Part shown: piece after piece, positions 53,537 through 62,680 of the stretch | Layout: the number at the start of each line of letters is the position of its first letter | Numbering within the stretch: the first letter of the stretch is position 1 | Source: Synechococcus sp. CBW1002 | GTDB taxonomy: Bacteria; Cyanobacteriota; Cyanobacteriia; PCC-6307; Cyanobiaceae | DNA length: 64,000 nucleotides | Reading direction: 5' to 3' | Assembly (NCBI RefSeq): GCF_015840915.1 | Contig: NZ_CP060398.1 | Span: 3,286,001 to 3,350,000 of the forward strand | Notes under the pieces: model-generated | Database searches by the model: none | Seen by the model: the letters and a program-made list of their open reading frames with translations, nothing else | Told to the model about the DNA's origin: nothing | Translations under genes and position numbers: made by a program

Positions 53537-54736
53537 TCAGCGCCAGCCCAGCAGATAGGGCAACGCCCGCAGGCCATACCGCTCAAAGCAGTAGTCGAAC
53601 AGCAGGGCGGAAAGATCGGCGGCCTCGCAGGTCTCGAGGCCGGCCAGCAACCTCTCCAGACGGTGATCAGCACGGCGATCCCGCAACGCCAGCCAGGTGC
53701 GCCGTGCCAGCCGGCCACTCAGGGGCCAGCGCCAGCCGAAGTGCCTGCTCAGCTGCCGCTGGTAGCGCCGCCGCAGGCGATCAGGATCACGCTCCTGCAA
53801 CAGCAGCGGCGCCAGCAGGCCAGCGCTGGCCAGCGCATGGCGAATCCCCTCACCACCGAGCAGGTTGGCGGTGCTCACCGCATCACCCAGGCCGATCAGG
53901 CGTCCGCGGCCATGGGGCTCACGGCGATCGATACGGCTGCGAATCAGGCCGCCGTGGCGGTCCAGCACCCGGGCACCGTCCAGATCCAGGCGGCACAGCA
54001 GGGTCTGCAGATCAGGCCCAAGGGGACGCTGGCGGCTGGAGGAGGAGGCACAGAGCGGCTGATCCAGGCGGCAGACCCCCAGCTTCAGCCGGCCGCATTG
54101 CATCGGGAACACCCAGCCGTAGCCCTGAGGCACCCAGTCGCTGCCGAGCAGGAAGGTGAGTTGATCGGCCCAGCGCTGCGCCGGCGAAGGATCCACCTGC
54201 AGCAGCCATTCCACGCCACGCCCCACCACCAGCTCTGACGGATCGCCCAGCAGGGCGCGCCCCTGGCCGCTGGCATCCACCACCCAGCTGCTGCGCACAA
54301 CCACAGGGCAACCATCACTGCGGCGCAGGTGGGTGAGCAGACCACCAGACACCTCCTGACAGCCAAGGGCCCGAAGGCCCAGCTCAACGCGTCCCCCCCA
54401 GCAGCGGCACTGCTCCGCCAACCAGAGCCGCAGGGCGCCGAAGTCGAGCACGACCCCCAGGGGTACGGCCGAGCTCCAGTGGCGCGAGGCCTGGGCTGGA
54501 CCGATCAACTGCCAGCTGCGCCAGCGGCTGGCCACGACTTCAGCCGGCAGGCCAAACGATGCCACAGCCTCGATCGGCAGGGCAGCACTGCTGAAGGCCG
54601 CCCGCCTCAGATCGGGCAGCTGATCCACCAGCAGCACATCCACACCGTGGCTCGCGAGCAGCCGGGCCAGGTGGCCCCCAGACGGCCCTGCTCCAACGAT
54701 CAGCACGTCGCAGGTGAGATGCTCGCCGTCGATCAC
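53537..54736 (-). CDS. FAD-dependent oxidoreductase, geranylgeranyl-reductase-like
   Basis: A 399-residue flavoprotein with an N-terminal FAD motif (CDVLIVGAGPSGGHLARLLASHG), VVDASGQGRALLG and the GRLIGLGDAVSTANLLGGEGIRHALAS block that positions the flavin in the GGR/lycopene-cyclase/PHBH group. GGR-type enzymes reduce geranylgeranyl chains of chlorophyll and lipids. Here the C-terminal region diverges, so substrate is not assigned. It starts at a GTG. It lies 28 nt downstream of dxs (isoprenoid precursor synthesis), an interesting link. The mid-region is Arg/Leu-rich and degenerates near the end (FDYCFERYGL). Confidence 0.82.
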   Translation of the reverse strand: MIDGEHLTCDVLIVGAGPSGGHLARLLASHGVDVLLVDQLPDLRRAAFSSAALPIEAVASFGLPAEVVASRWRSWQLIGPAQASRHWSSAVPLGVVLDFGALRLWLAEQCRCWGGRVELGLRALGCQEVSGGLLTHLRRSDGCPVVVRSSWVVDASGQGRALLGDPSELVVGRGVEWLLQVDPSPAQRWADQLTFLLGSDWVPQGYGWVFPMQCGRLKLGVCRLDQPLCASSSSRQRPLGPDLQTLLCRLDLDGARVLDRHGGLIRSRIDRREPHGRGRLIGLGDAVSTANLLGGEGIRHALASAGLLAPLLLQERDPDRLRRRYQRQLSRHFGWRWPLSGRLARRTWLALRDRRADHRLERLLAGLETCEAADLSALLFDYCFERYGLRALPYLLGWR

Positions 54737-54764
54737 GGCACAGCCGTTCTGTGATGCACCCGGC

Positions 54765-56684
54765 TCAGACCGGAAGCGCCTGGCGTTCCGCGGTCACGAA
54801 GACGCCCGCAAAGCGCTGCTGGATCCGCTCCGCCATCTGGGGTGGCGTCAGACCCAGGGTCAGCTTGCTCTGCTCCGGGGTGGCGTGATCCACCAGCACG
54901 TCAGGAATGCCGAGGCGCAGCACCGGTACCAGCACATCGTGATCGTTGAGACTCTCGACCACGGCCGCACCGAAGCCACCGGGCAGGGCACCCTCCTCCA
55001 TGGTCACCACCCGACCGATGCGGCGAGCCAGCGGCAGGATCAGGGCTTCATCAAGGGGGCGAAGGAAACGGGCATTGACCACGGCGGCCCGGATTCCCTT
55101 CTCCTGCAACAGACCGGCGGTGGCCATGGCTGGCGCCACCATGGCTCCATAGGCCACGATCAGCAGGTCGTCGCCATCGGTGAGCAGTTCACCCCGGCCG
55201 ATCTCCAGAGGCTCCCAGCCCTCTTCCATCAGCGGAGCCCCCTCGCCTTCACCGCGAGGGATGCGAATCGCGCAGGGGCCGGTGTGGTGGATGGAGGTCA
55301 CCAACATGCGCTGCAGTTCGGCTTCGTCCTTCGGAGCCATCACCGTGAAGTTGGGCACGGCACGCAGGTAGCTGATGTCGTACTGGCCCTGATGGGTGGG
55401 GCCGTCGGCTCCGACGATGCCGGCCCGGTCCATCACAAAGGTGACCGGCAGGTTCTGGATGCCCACATCGTGGATCAGCTGGTCATAGGCGCGCTGCAGG
55501 AAGGTGCTGTAGATCGCCACAACCGGCCGCAGCCCCTCACAGGCCATGCCGGCCGCCATGGTGACGGCGTGTTGCTCGGCGATGCCGACATCGATGTATT
55601 GCTTGGGCAGGGCCTTCTCGAGCAGATCCAGCCCGGTGCCCGTGGCCATGGCGGCGGTGATTCCCACCACCCGCGGATCCTGCTCACAGATCTTGACCAG
55701 GGTCTGACCGAAGACCTTGCTGTAACTGGGCGGCTTCGGCTTGCTGGAGGGATAGGCCTTGCCGGTTTTAAGGTCAAAGGCCGACTGGGCGTGATAGGCC
55801 ACCTGATCGGCTTCGGCATAGGGATAGCCTTTGCCCTTGGTGGTGGCCACGTGCACCAGCACGGGGCCTTCAGTGCGATGAGCCAGCTCGAAGGTGCGCA
55901 CCATCTCGGGGATGTTGTGGCCGTCGATCGGGCCGATGTAGGTGAAACCCAGTTCCTCGAAGACGGCACCCACCTTGGGAACGGCCAGGCGGCGCATGCC
56001 CTCCTTGATGCGCTCCAGCTCCGGGGGCAGCTCGCCATGCAGGAAGGGCAGATGGCGGATGGCCTCCTCGGCGTTGCCGGAGAGGAACTGCACCGGCGGG
56101 CTCAGCCGCATGCGGTTGAGGTAGGTGGAGAGAGCCCCCACCGGCGGGCTGATCGACATGTCGTTGTCGTTCAGCACCACCAGCAATCGGGTGCGGGGGA
56201 GATGGCCGGCGTGGTTGATCGCCTCCAGGGCCATGCCACCGGTGAGGGCGCCATCACCGATCACGGCCACACATTTGAAATCCTCGCCACGGCGATCTCG
56301 CGCCAGGGCCATGCCCAGGGCAGCCGAGATCGAGGTGGAGGCGTGGCCGGCACCGAAGTGGTCGAAGCGGCTCTCGCTGCGTTTGAGATAACCGGCCACC
56401 CCGCTCTTCTGGCGCAGGCTGTCGAAATCGTTGTAGCGGCCGGTGATCAGTTTGTGCGGGTAGGCCTGATGGCCCACGTCCCACACGACCCGGTCCTCAT
56501 CGAGGTCGAGGGTCTGATAGAGGGCCAGGGTGAGTTCCACCACGCCAAGTCCAGGACCGAGGTGGCCGCCGCTGGTGGACACCACCTCCAGGTGGCGCTC
56601 CCGGATCTGTCGTGCGATCGCCTCAAGGTCAGCGGTGCTGAGCCCATGCAATTGATTGGGGTGACTCAGCTCGCTGAGATGCAT
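54765..56684 (-). CDS. dxs: 1-deoxy-D-xylulose-5-phosphate synthase
   Basis: Dxs condenses pyruvate and glyceraldehyde-3-phosphate to begin the MEP isoprenoid pathway. The 639-residue ThDP enzyme has [40 protein letters not shown] (the GDG-x(n)-N ThDP/Mg motif), [33 protein letters not shown] and [13 protein letters not shown]. The C-terminal transketolase-like domain is complete. ATG at 56684. It probably shares a transcript with the FAD oxidoreductase downstream, and it diverges from ilvA with about 90 nt between starts. Confidence 0.97.
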   Translation of the reverse strand: MHLSELSHPNQLHGLSTADLEAIARQIRERHLEVVSTSGGHLGPGLGVVELTLALYQTLDLDEDRVVWDVGHQAYPHKLITGRYNDFDSLRQKSGVAGYLKRSESRFDHFGAGHASTSISAALGMALARDRRGEDFKCVAVIGDGALTGGMALEAINHAGHLPRTRLLVVLNDNDMSISPPVGALSTYLNRMRLSPPVQFLSGNAEEAIRHLPFLHGELPPELERIKEGMRRLAVPKVGAVFEELGFTYIGPIDGHNIPEMVRTFELAHRTEGPVLVHVATTKGKGYPYAEADQVAYHAQSAFDLKTGKAYPSSKPKPPSYSKVFGQTLVKICEQDPRVVGITAAMATGTGLDLLEKALPKQYIDVGIAEQHAVTMAAGMACEGLRPVVAIYSTFLQRAYDQLIHDVGIQNLPVTFVMDRAGIVGADGPTHQGQYDISYLRAVPNFTVMAPKDEAELQRMLVTSIHHTGPCAIRIPRGEGEGAPLMEEGWEPLEIGRGELLTDGDDLLIVAYGAMVAPAMATAGLLQEKGIRAAVVNARFLRPLDEALILPLARRIGRVVTMEEGALPGGFGAAVVESLNDHDVLVPVLRLGIPDVLVDHATPEQSKLTLGLTPPQMAERIQQRFAGVFVTAERQALPV

Positions 56685-56771
56685 GCCCTGGCTCTCTCGT
56701 GAAGGTCAATCTAGGTGGTCGTTCCCGGGGGACGGCGACATCCGCTACAGGGGGTTGCGACACTGACGCCC

Positions 56772-58472
56772 ATGATCGACCCACGCTCCAGTGCCCCTTC
56801 ATCCCGCGCCGTCGCGTCCCAGACCAGCTGCGGGCCGACCACCGACGGGCAGGCCTTCGGCAGTGATGCCAACGGCAGGGACGAGCCGTTGCCCGAAGCG
56901 AGCAGTTACCTGCAACGCATCCTGCGGGCGCGCGTCTACGACCTGGCGATCGAAACGCCACTCGATGCGGCCCCCAACCTTTCGGGCCGGCTTGAGAACA
57001 CCGTGCTGCTCAAGCGCGAAGACCTGCAGCCGGTGTTCAGCTTCAAGCTGCGGGGCGCCTACAACAAGATGGCGTCGCTCTCTGCCGCCGAGCTGGAACG
57101 GGGGGTGATCGCCGCCAGCGCCGGCAACCATGCCCAGGGCGTGGCCCTCGGGGCCCGCAAGCTCGGCTGCACCGCGGTGATCGTGATGCCGGTCACCACG
57201 CCGGAGATGAAGGTGCGGGCCGTGGCGGCCCGAGGCGCCGAGGTGGTGCTGCATGGCGACAACTACGACGCGGCCTGCGCGGAAGCCCGGCGGCTGGAGA
57301 TCGAGCGCGGACTCACGTTCATCCACCCTTTCGACGATCCGGAGGTGATCGCCGGCCAGGGCACGATCGCCTTTGAAATCCTGCGGCAGTGCTCCTCACC
57401 CCCCGATGCCATCTACGTGGCAGTGGGTGGCGGCGGCCTGATCGGCGGCATCGCCGCCTATGTGAAAAGCCTCTGGCCCGCTGTGGAGGTGATCGGCGTG
57501 GAACCCACCGACGCCGATGCGATGACCCGCTCCCTGGCTTGCGGGGAGCGGGTCATCCTGGAGCAGGTCGGCCTGTTCGCCGATGGGGTGGCGGTGCGGC
57601 AGGTGGGGCTGCACACCTTCGCGCTGGCGCAGCGATACGTGGATGCGATGGTGACCGTGGGCACCGACGAGATCTGCGCCGCGATCAAGGACGTGTTCGA
57701 GGACACCCGCTCGATCCTCGAGCCGGCCGGAGCCCTGGCGGTGGCCGGCATGAAGGCCGACGTGGCACGGCGGGGCCTGAAAGGGCGGACCCTGGTGGCA
57801 GTGGCCTGCGGCGCCAACATGAACTTTGATCGACTCCGCTTCGTGGCGGAACGGGCCGAACTGGGCGAGGAGCGCGAAGCGATGCTGGCCGTGGAGATTC
57901 CGGAGCGGCCCGGCAGCCTGCGTCAGTTCTGTGAGCTCCTGGGGGGGCGCAGCCTCACCGAATTCAGCTATCGCATGGCCGATCCCCGGGTGGCGCACAT
58001 CTTCATCGGGGTCCAGATCCGCGGCCACCGCGACACCCGGCAGCTGATCGGGGAACTGCGAAGCGGCGGGTTCGCCTGCCTCGATCTCTCGGACAACGAA
58101 CTGGCCAAGCTGCACCTGCGCCACATGGTGGGTGGACGCCTGCCCGCCGGTGCCGTAGCCGCCGCCGCCCAGAGCGAAGAACTGCTCTACCGCTTTGAGT
58201 TCCCGGAAAAACCGGGTGCCCTGATGACCTTCGTGCAGGCACTCCATGCCAGCTGGAACATCAGCATCTTTCACTACCGCAACCAGGGCGCCGACGTGGG
58301 GCGGATCGTGGTGGGTCTGCAGGTGCCTCCGAACGAGCAGGCGGCCTGGGAGCAGTTTCTGGCAGGCCTGGCCTATCGCCACTGGAACGAGACGGGCAAT
58401 CCCGCCTACCGATTGTTCCTGGGAGCCGATCAACCTCCCAACAGGCTGGAGCAGCCCACGGCCGGCGAATAG
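56772..58472 (+). CDS. ilvA: Threonine ammonia-lyase, biosynthetic
   Basis: IlvA deaminates threonine to 2-oxobutyrate, the first step in isoleucine synthesis. The 566-residue protein has the PLP Lys motif in VFSFKLRGAYNKMASL, SAGNHAQGVALGA and VAVGGGGLIGGIAAYVKSLWP. Two C-terminal ACT-like regulatory domains follow (about residues 370-560, with VEIPERPGSLRQFCELLGGR and FEFPEKPGALMTFVQALH), typical of the isoleucine-inhibited long form. It starts at ATG 56772 with a 45-residue unconserved leader rich in Ser/Pro. It is followed after about 100 nt by scpB. Confidence 0.95.
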   Translation: MIDPRSSAPSSRAVASQTSCGPTTDGQAFGSDANGRDEPLPEASSYLQRILRARVYDLAIETPLDAAPNLSGRLENTVLLKREDLQPVFSFKLRGAYNKMASLSAAELERGVIAASAGNHAQGVALGARKLGCTAVIVMPVTTPEMKVRAVAARGAEVVLHGDNYDAACAEARRLEIERGLTFIHPFDDPEVIAGQGTIAFEILRQCSSPPDAIYVAVGGGGLIGGIAAYVKSLWPAVEVIGVEPTDADAMTRSLACGERVILEQVGLFADGVAVRQVGLHTFALAQRYVDAMVTVGTDEICAAIKDVFEDTRSILEPAGALAVAGMKADVARRGLKGRTLVAVACGANMNFDRLRFVAERAELGEEREAMLAVEIPERPGSLRQFCELLGGRSLTEFSYRMADPRVAHIFIGVQIRGHRDTRQLIGELRSGGFACLDLSDNELAKLHLRHMVGGRLPAGAVAAAAQSEELLYRFEFPEKPGALMTFVQALHASWNISIFHYRNQGADVGRIVVGLQVPPNEQAAWEQFLAGLAYRHWNETGNPAYRLFLGADQPPNRLEQPTAGE

Positions 58473-58576
58473 GCCATGCCGAGATCGTGCAATCGGCCGC
58501 CAGAGCTGGCCTTGCCAGCTCCGCTAGGTTTCGGTGACGCCCGCAGCGCCGCCCTTTCCCCCCTGCTCTCGCGTCG

Positions 58577-59125
58577 ATGGCCCGAGACACCCTCTCCCTG
58601 CCGGCACGCCTCGAGGCGATCCTCTATCTGAAGGGGCGCCCCCTCAGCCTGGTGGAACTGGCCGCAATCGCGGCCACCACCCCAGAAGAGACCGAACTGG
58701 GCCTCATCGCCCTGATCGCCGATTACGCCCATCGTGATACTGCCCTCGAGATCCGCCAGGAGGGCAAGCACTACGGGCTGCAGCTCAAGGACAGCCTCGG
58801 CGATCTGGTCCAGAGCCTTCTGCCGGTGGACCTGTCCACCGCCGCCCTGCGTACCCTGGCCACGATCGCGCTGAAGAAGCGACTGCTGCAGTCCGATCTG
58901 GTGGAGCTGCGTGGCTCCGGCGCCTACGACCACATCAAGGAACTGCTCGCTCAGAATTTCATTGAACGGAAACGCCAGAGTGATGGGCGCTCCTACTGGA
59001 TCAGCCTGAGCGAGAAGTTTCACCGTACCTTCGCCGTGCTGCCGGCCCGGGCCGACGAGCAGGGAGCGGCGAACGGGGAATCCCCACCGTCTCCGGATCG
59101 GGCTCCGGATCAGAAGGCTGCATAG
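58577..59125 (+). CDS. scpB: Segregation and condensation protein B
   Basis: ScpB is a winged-helix partner of ScpA and SMC in chromosome compaction. The 182-residue protein has LPARLEAILYLKGRPLSLVELAAI, then RQEGKHYGLQLKDSLGDLV, ALRTLATIALKKRLLQSDLVELRGSGAYDHIKELL and GRSYWISLSEKFHRTF. These are the two winged-helix domains in order. The sequence is standard length for cyanobacteria, with an unconserved acidic tail (GESPPSPDRAPDQ). ATG at 58577. It lies 24 nt before the YggT gene. Confidence 0.93.
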   Translation: MARDTLSLPARLEAILYLKGRPLSLVELAAIAATTPEETELGLIALIADYAHRDTALEIRQEGKHYGLQLKDSLGDLVQSLLPVDLSTAALRTLATIALKKRLLQSDLVELRGSGAYDHIKELLAQNFIERKRQSDGRSYWISLSEKFHRTFAVLPARADEQGAANGESPPSPDRAPDQKAA

Positions 59126-59149
59126 AGTCGAGCAGACGGCACCCGACCC

Positions 59150-59446
59150 ATGGAAATCCTCAGCCTGCTGCTGGCCGTTCTGGCCAGAACCCTTGAGATC
59201 TACACGCTGATCCTGCTGGTGCGGGTCCTGCTGAGCTGGTTCCCCAACCTGGACTGGAGCAACCCGCTGCTCTCCACCGTGAGCTCGATCACCGATCCCT
59301 ACCTCAATGCCTTCCGGGGCCTGATCCCACCCCTGGGTGGCCTCGACCTGTCGGCGATTCTGGCCTTCATCGCCCTGCAACTGCTCCAGAGCCTGCTGGG
59401 CGGTGCCAGCGCCTCGCTGATGGCCCAGGCGTCGATGTACGGATGA
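59150..59446 (+). CDS. YggT/Ycf19 family membrane protein
   Basis: A 98-residue protein with two hydrophobic segments (LSLLLAVLARTLEIYTLILLVRVLLSWFP and LSAILAFIALQLLQSLLG). The characteristic LSWFPNLDWSNPLLSTVSSITDPYLNAFRGLIPPLG pattern lies between them. YggT/CCB3-like proteins participate in membrane-protein assembly or nucleoid organisation; CCB3 acts in cytochrome b6f maturation in plastids. Stop overlaps the start of the next gene (ATGA). The relation to SepF/ftsZ genes seen elsewhere is absent here. Name is by family only. Confidence 0.9.
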   Translation: MEILSLLLAVLARTLEIYTLILLVRVLLSWFPNLDWSNPLLSTVSSITDPYLNAFRGLIPPLGGLDLSAILAFIALQLLQSLLGGASASLMAQASMYG

Positions 59447-59931
59447 CCCTCACCTTCGTTCCGATCCACGTCTTCCGGCACACCCCGCTGGTGACCTTCT
59501 TCGATGCCAGCGTTCCCCACAGCAATGGCACCGACGTGGTGGTCCACGAGGGTCCGGCTGTCTCTCCCCCCGACGACGAGGACTTTTTTCAGTTCTACCG
59601 GCACCAGCATCAGGTGGATCACAACCTGGTGCTCAGTGGCAGCCGCACCTTCGTGCTGCTCAACCCCTCCTGGGATCAGCCGCACCATGTCGTGCATCTG
59701 CAGCGGGCCATGGGTGCCCTGCAGATCCCGATCGGCACCCTGCATCGCTCGTTTTCGGGGGAAGAGGGCAGCATCGTGCTGAACCAGTCGGTGCGGGATC
59801 CCCAGTTCAGCTACGCCACTGAATTCATCCCGTTGAGCCTGCGGCAGCGGCAGGATCTTCAGGAACTGCTGGCCTTGAGTCCGTGGATCTGGAGCTGGCG
59901 CGATGGCCATATCCACCGCGACCACCCCTGA
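59443..59931 (+). CDS. Conserved hypothetical protein downstream of YggT
   Basis: A 162-residue soluble protein with VPIHVFRHTPLVTFFDASVPHS, FFQFYRHQHQVDHNLVLSGSRTFVLLNPSWDQPHHVVHLQRAMG and GTLHRSFSGEEGSIVLNQSVRD. The His-rich barrel-like middle (YRHQHQVDHN...G) is reminiscent of cupins, but the spacing is irregular. I recall similar proteins in picocyanobacteria without function. It starts inside the YggT stop. It converges with the exported protein downstream, with 10 nt between stops. Confidence 0.75.
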   Translation: MTLTFVPIHVFRHTPLVTFFDASVPHSNGTDVVVHEGPAVSPPDDEDFFQFYRHQHQVDHNLVLSGSRTFVLLNPSWDQPHHVVHLQRAMGALQIPIGTLHRSFSGEEGSIVLNQSVRDPQFSYATEFIPLSLRQRQDLQELLALSPWIWSWRDGHIHRDHP

Positions 59932-59941
59932 GCAGCAACAC

Positions 59942-60463
59942 TCAGGCAGGGTCGACAGGATCCAGGGCCTGCTCAAGCGGCAGCAGTTCATCGTTCTCAC
60001 CCGCACGCCGCCGCACGGGCGCGCTGAATCCCCGCGCCTTGACATGGCGAACCTGCAGCGGGCCAGGGGTTCCAGCCGGCACAGCCAGACGCAGAGCGAA
60101 GGCGGAGTCGCCGGGCGGCACATCACCGATCGAGCCCACCCGGGTGCGGTTCTGGAGCACCGGCTCGCCACTGGCATCGAGAATCACGGCGTAGACATCC
60201 GTATCCACCACCGCCCGACGGCTGGGGTTTGCCACCACGCCCCGCAACGCGTAACAACTGGCTGTGCCGCTGCGTCCCTGCTCCGGCTGGGCACCCACAT
60301 CACTGCGGGGGCAGGGCTCCAGAACCACCTCGCGCACGCCCAGCTCGGCCGCCAGCGCAGGGGCGACCCCCCCCAGCAATGAGCCCAGCAGCAGCCCCAC
60401 GACCAAAGCATGCCGCAGGACGCGCAAGGACGTTTCCCAGGACGCCGCCAGGACGCGGTGCAT
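59942..60463 (-). CDS. Exported protein with FxLYD/DUF3426-like domain
   Basis: A 173-residue protein with an N-terminal hydrophobic signal (ALVVGLLLGSLLGGVAPALAAE). The domain has CYALRGVVANPSRRAVVDTDVYAVILDASGEPV and IGDVPPGDSAFALRLAVPAGTPG, the GxVxNxS...(A)xLYDxxG...V.....G....F.. pattern of FxLYD/DUF3426-type Ig-like domains. Two cysteines (EPCPRSD and ASCYALR) could form a disulfide. Its role is unknown, perhaps cell-envelope. It is convergent with the preceding gene, and the MazG-like gene lies 40 nt upstream of it. Confidence 0.72.
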   Translation of the reverse strand: MHRVLAASWETSLRVLRHALVVGLLLGSLLGGVAPALAAELGVREVVLEPCPRSDVGAQPEQGRSGTASCYALRGVVANPSRRAVVDTDVYAVILDASGEPVLQNRTRVGSIGDVPPGDSAFALRLAVPAGTPGPLQVRHVKARGFSAPVRRRAGENDELLPLEQALDPVDPA

Positions 60464-60503
60464 GGCAGAGACGCAAACTGCCTTCCGGTCTACCGAATCC
60501 GCC

Positions 60504-60833
60504 CTAGCGATCGTCGCCGCTGCCGCCGATCACGTCGCGGGCTGCCCGGCTGGCCAGTTTGGCGAGATTGGCGGTGGCCACCTCCTCCAGATCGAAATCC
60601 AGTTCGGTGGCCAGTTGAGCCACGTACCACAGAACATCCCCCAGCTCCGCCTTGAGGCCCTCCCGCACGGCGGCGTCGAACACACCACCGCGATCCCGCA
60701 GCACCTTCTTCACCTTGTCGGCCACCTCGCCGGCCTCACCGCAGAGGCCGAGGGTGGGATAGATCGGGTTGGCACCAGCATCGGGGTAACGGGCCGTGGC
60801 CCGGGAGCGCTGCTGATAGCTGCGCAAATCCAT
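60504..60833 (-). CDS. MazG-like nucleotide pyrophosphohydrolase
   Basis: This 109-residue all-helical protein has the MazG core: YPTLGLCGEAGEVADKVKKVLRD (GExxE) and LKAELGDVLWYVAQLATELDF (ExxD). These residues bind Mg for hydrolysis of nucleoside triphosphates such as aberrant dNTPs. The short single domain fits the MazG-like NTP-PPase family common in cyanobacteria. It is divergent from pyk, with 44 nt between the likely starts. ATG at 60833. Confidence 0.88.
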   Translation of the reverse strand: MDLRSYQQRSRATARYPDAGANPIYPTLGLCGEAGEVADKVKKVLRDRGGVFDAAVREGLKAELGDVLWYVAQLATELDFDLEEVATANLAKLASRAARDVIGGSGDDR

Positions 60834-60877
60834 GACTGGAGATCGTCAGGTTGGATGGTAGTTTCCGGCTGTCACCG

Positions 60878-62662
60878 ATGGTTCTGTCCGGTCCCATGCG
60901 TCGCACCAAGATCGTGGCCACCATCGGGCCCGCCACCGAATCGCCGGAACGGCTCAGGCAACTGATCGAAGCCGGTGCCACCACCTTCCGGCTCAATTTT
61001 TCCCACGGCGATCACGCCGACCATGCCACCCGGATCGCCACCATCCGGCAGGTGGCGCATCAGATGGGAGCCAACATCGGCATCCTTCAGGATCTGCAGG
61101 GTCCGAAGATCCGCCTGGGGCGCTTCGTTGGCGGCCCCATCACGTTGGCGAACGGTGATCGCTTCAGTCTCACCTCCAGGGATGTGAGCTGCGACCAGAC
61201 CATCGCCACCGTCACGTACAACAAACTCGCCGACGAAGTGCCCTGCGGCAGCCGCATCCTCCTCGATGACGGCCGGGTCGAGATGCTGGTGGAGGAGGTG
61301 GATCAGGCCGAGCAGACCCTTCACTGCAGCGTCACGGTCGGCGGGGTTCTCTCCAACAACAAGGGGGTCAACTTCCCCGATGTGCAGCTTTCGATCCGAG
61401 CCCTCACCGACAAGGATCGCGAAGATCTGACCTTCGGACTGCAGCAGGGCGTCGACTGGGTGGCTCTGAGCTTTGTGCGCAACCCCTCCGACATGCAGGA
61501 GATCCGCGATCTGATCCACAGCCAGGGTCACAACACGCCGGTGGTGGCGAAGATCGAGAAGTTCGAGGCGATCGATCAGATCGACGCCATCCTTCCCCTC
61601 TGTGACGGGGTGATGGTGGCCCGTGGTGATCTCGGTGTGGAGATGCCAGCTGAGGAAGTGCCGTTGCTTCAGAAGGAGCTGATCCGCAAGGCCAACAGCC
61701 TCGGCATCCCGATCATCACGGCCACCCAGATGCTCGATTCGATGGCGTCCAGCCCCAGGCCCACCCGCGCCGAGGTGAGCGATGTGGCCAATGCCATCCT
61801 CGACGGCACCGATGCGGTGATGCTCTCCAACGAGACAGCCGTGGGGGACTTCCCGGTGGAAGCTGTGGCCACCATGGATCAGATCGCGCGACGCATCGAG
61901 CGCGATTACCCGCGCCGCACGCTTGACAGCCATCTGGCCAACACAATCCCCAACGCCATCAGCCAGGGGGTGAGCAGCATCGCCCGCCAGCTTGGTGCTT
62001 CCGCGATCCTGACGCTCACCAAGAGCGGCGCCACCGCTCGCAATGTCAGCAAGTTCAGGCCGAGCACACCGATCCTGGCAATCACCGGTGACGTGGCGGT
62101 CGCACGGCAACTGCAACTGGTCTGGGGCGTGACGCCCCTGCTGGTGAAGGAGCAGAACTCCAGCACCAGCACCTTCAGCATGGCGATGGGCATCGCCCGC
62201 GAGATGGCTCTGCTCAGCGATGGCGATCTGGTGGTCCAGACCGCCGGCACCCTGGCTGGCATCAGTGGCTCCACCGACTTCATCAAGGTGGGGATCGTCT
62301 CGGCAGTGCTGGGCAGGGGCACCGGCGTCGGTGGCGGCTCGGTGAGTGGCCGGGTACGGCTGGCCAGAACCCCGGAAGAGGCCGCCATGCTGCAGGTGGG
62401 TGAAATTCTGGTGGTGCCGGAAACCTCCGCCGCCTATGTGGATGCGATCCGCAAGGCCAAGGGGATGATCACCGAAACCGAGGGAAGCGACAGCCATGCC
62501 GCCGTGATCGCCGAACGGATCGGCATCCCGGCGATCGTGGGTGTGATCAATGCCACCACGGATCTGCGACAGGGGGAGATCGTCACCCTGGATGTTCCGG
62601 AGGGGTTGGTGCACCGTGGTGCTCGCAGCCACAACGCCGACGGTTATCGGTCCATCCTGTAG
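60878..62662 (+). CDS. pyk: Pyruvate kinase
   Basis: Pyk makes pyruvate and ATP from PEP. The 594-residue protein has RRTKIVATIGPATESPERLR, TFRLNFSHGDHADHATRI, DLQGPKIRLGRF, the catalytic KIEKFEAIDQIDAILPLCDGVMVARGDLGVEMP, and TATQMLDSMASSPRPTRAEVSDVANAILDGTDAVMLSNETAVGDFP. The C-terminal PEP-utiliser-like domain (AKGMITETEGSDSHAAVIAERIGIPAIVG) is present, as in cyanobacterial long forms. The start could be 60878 or 60896, and the frame extends further upstream. It precedes the permease by 18 nt. Confidence 0.96.
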   Translation: MVLSGPMRRTKIVATIGPATESPERLRQLIEAGATTFRLNFSHGDHADHATRIATIRQVAHQMGANIGILQDLQGPKIRLGRFVGGPITLANGDRFSLTSRDVSCDQTIATVTYNKLADEVPCGSRILLDDGRVEMLVEEVDQAEQTLHCSVTVGGVLSNNKGVNFPDVQLSIRALTDKDREDLTFGLQQGVDWVALSFVRNPSDMQEIRDLIHSQGHNTPVVAKIEKFEAIDQIDAILPLCDGVMVARGDLGVEMPAEEVPLLQKELIRKANSLGIPIITATQMLDSMASSPRPTRAEVSDVANAILDGTDAVMLSNETAVGDFPVEAVATMDQIARRIERDYPRRTLDSHLANTIPNAISQGVSSIARQLGASAILTLTKSGATARNVSKFRPSTPILAITGDVAVARQLQLVWGVTPLLVKEQNSSTSTFSMAMGIAREMALLSDGDLVVQTAGTLAGISGSTDFIKVGIVSAVLGRGTGVGGGSVSGRVRLARTPEEAAMLQVGEILVVPETSAAYVDAIRKAKGMITETEGSDSHAAVIAERIGIPAIVGVINATTDLRQGEIVTLDVPEGLVHRGARSHNADGYRSIL

Positions 62663-62680
62663 GTCGGCTGCATCCCCTCC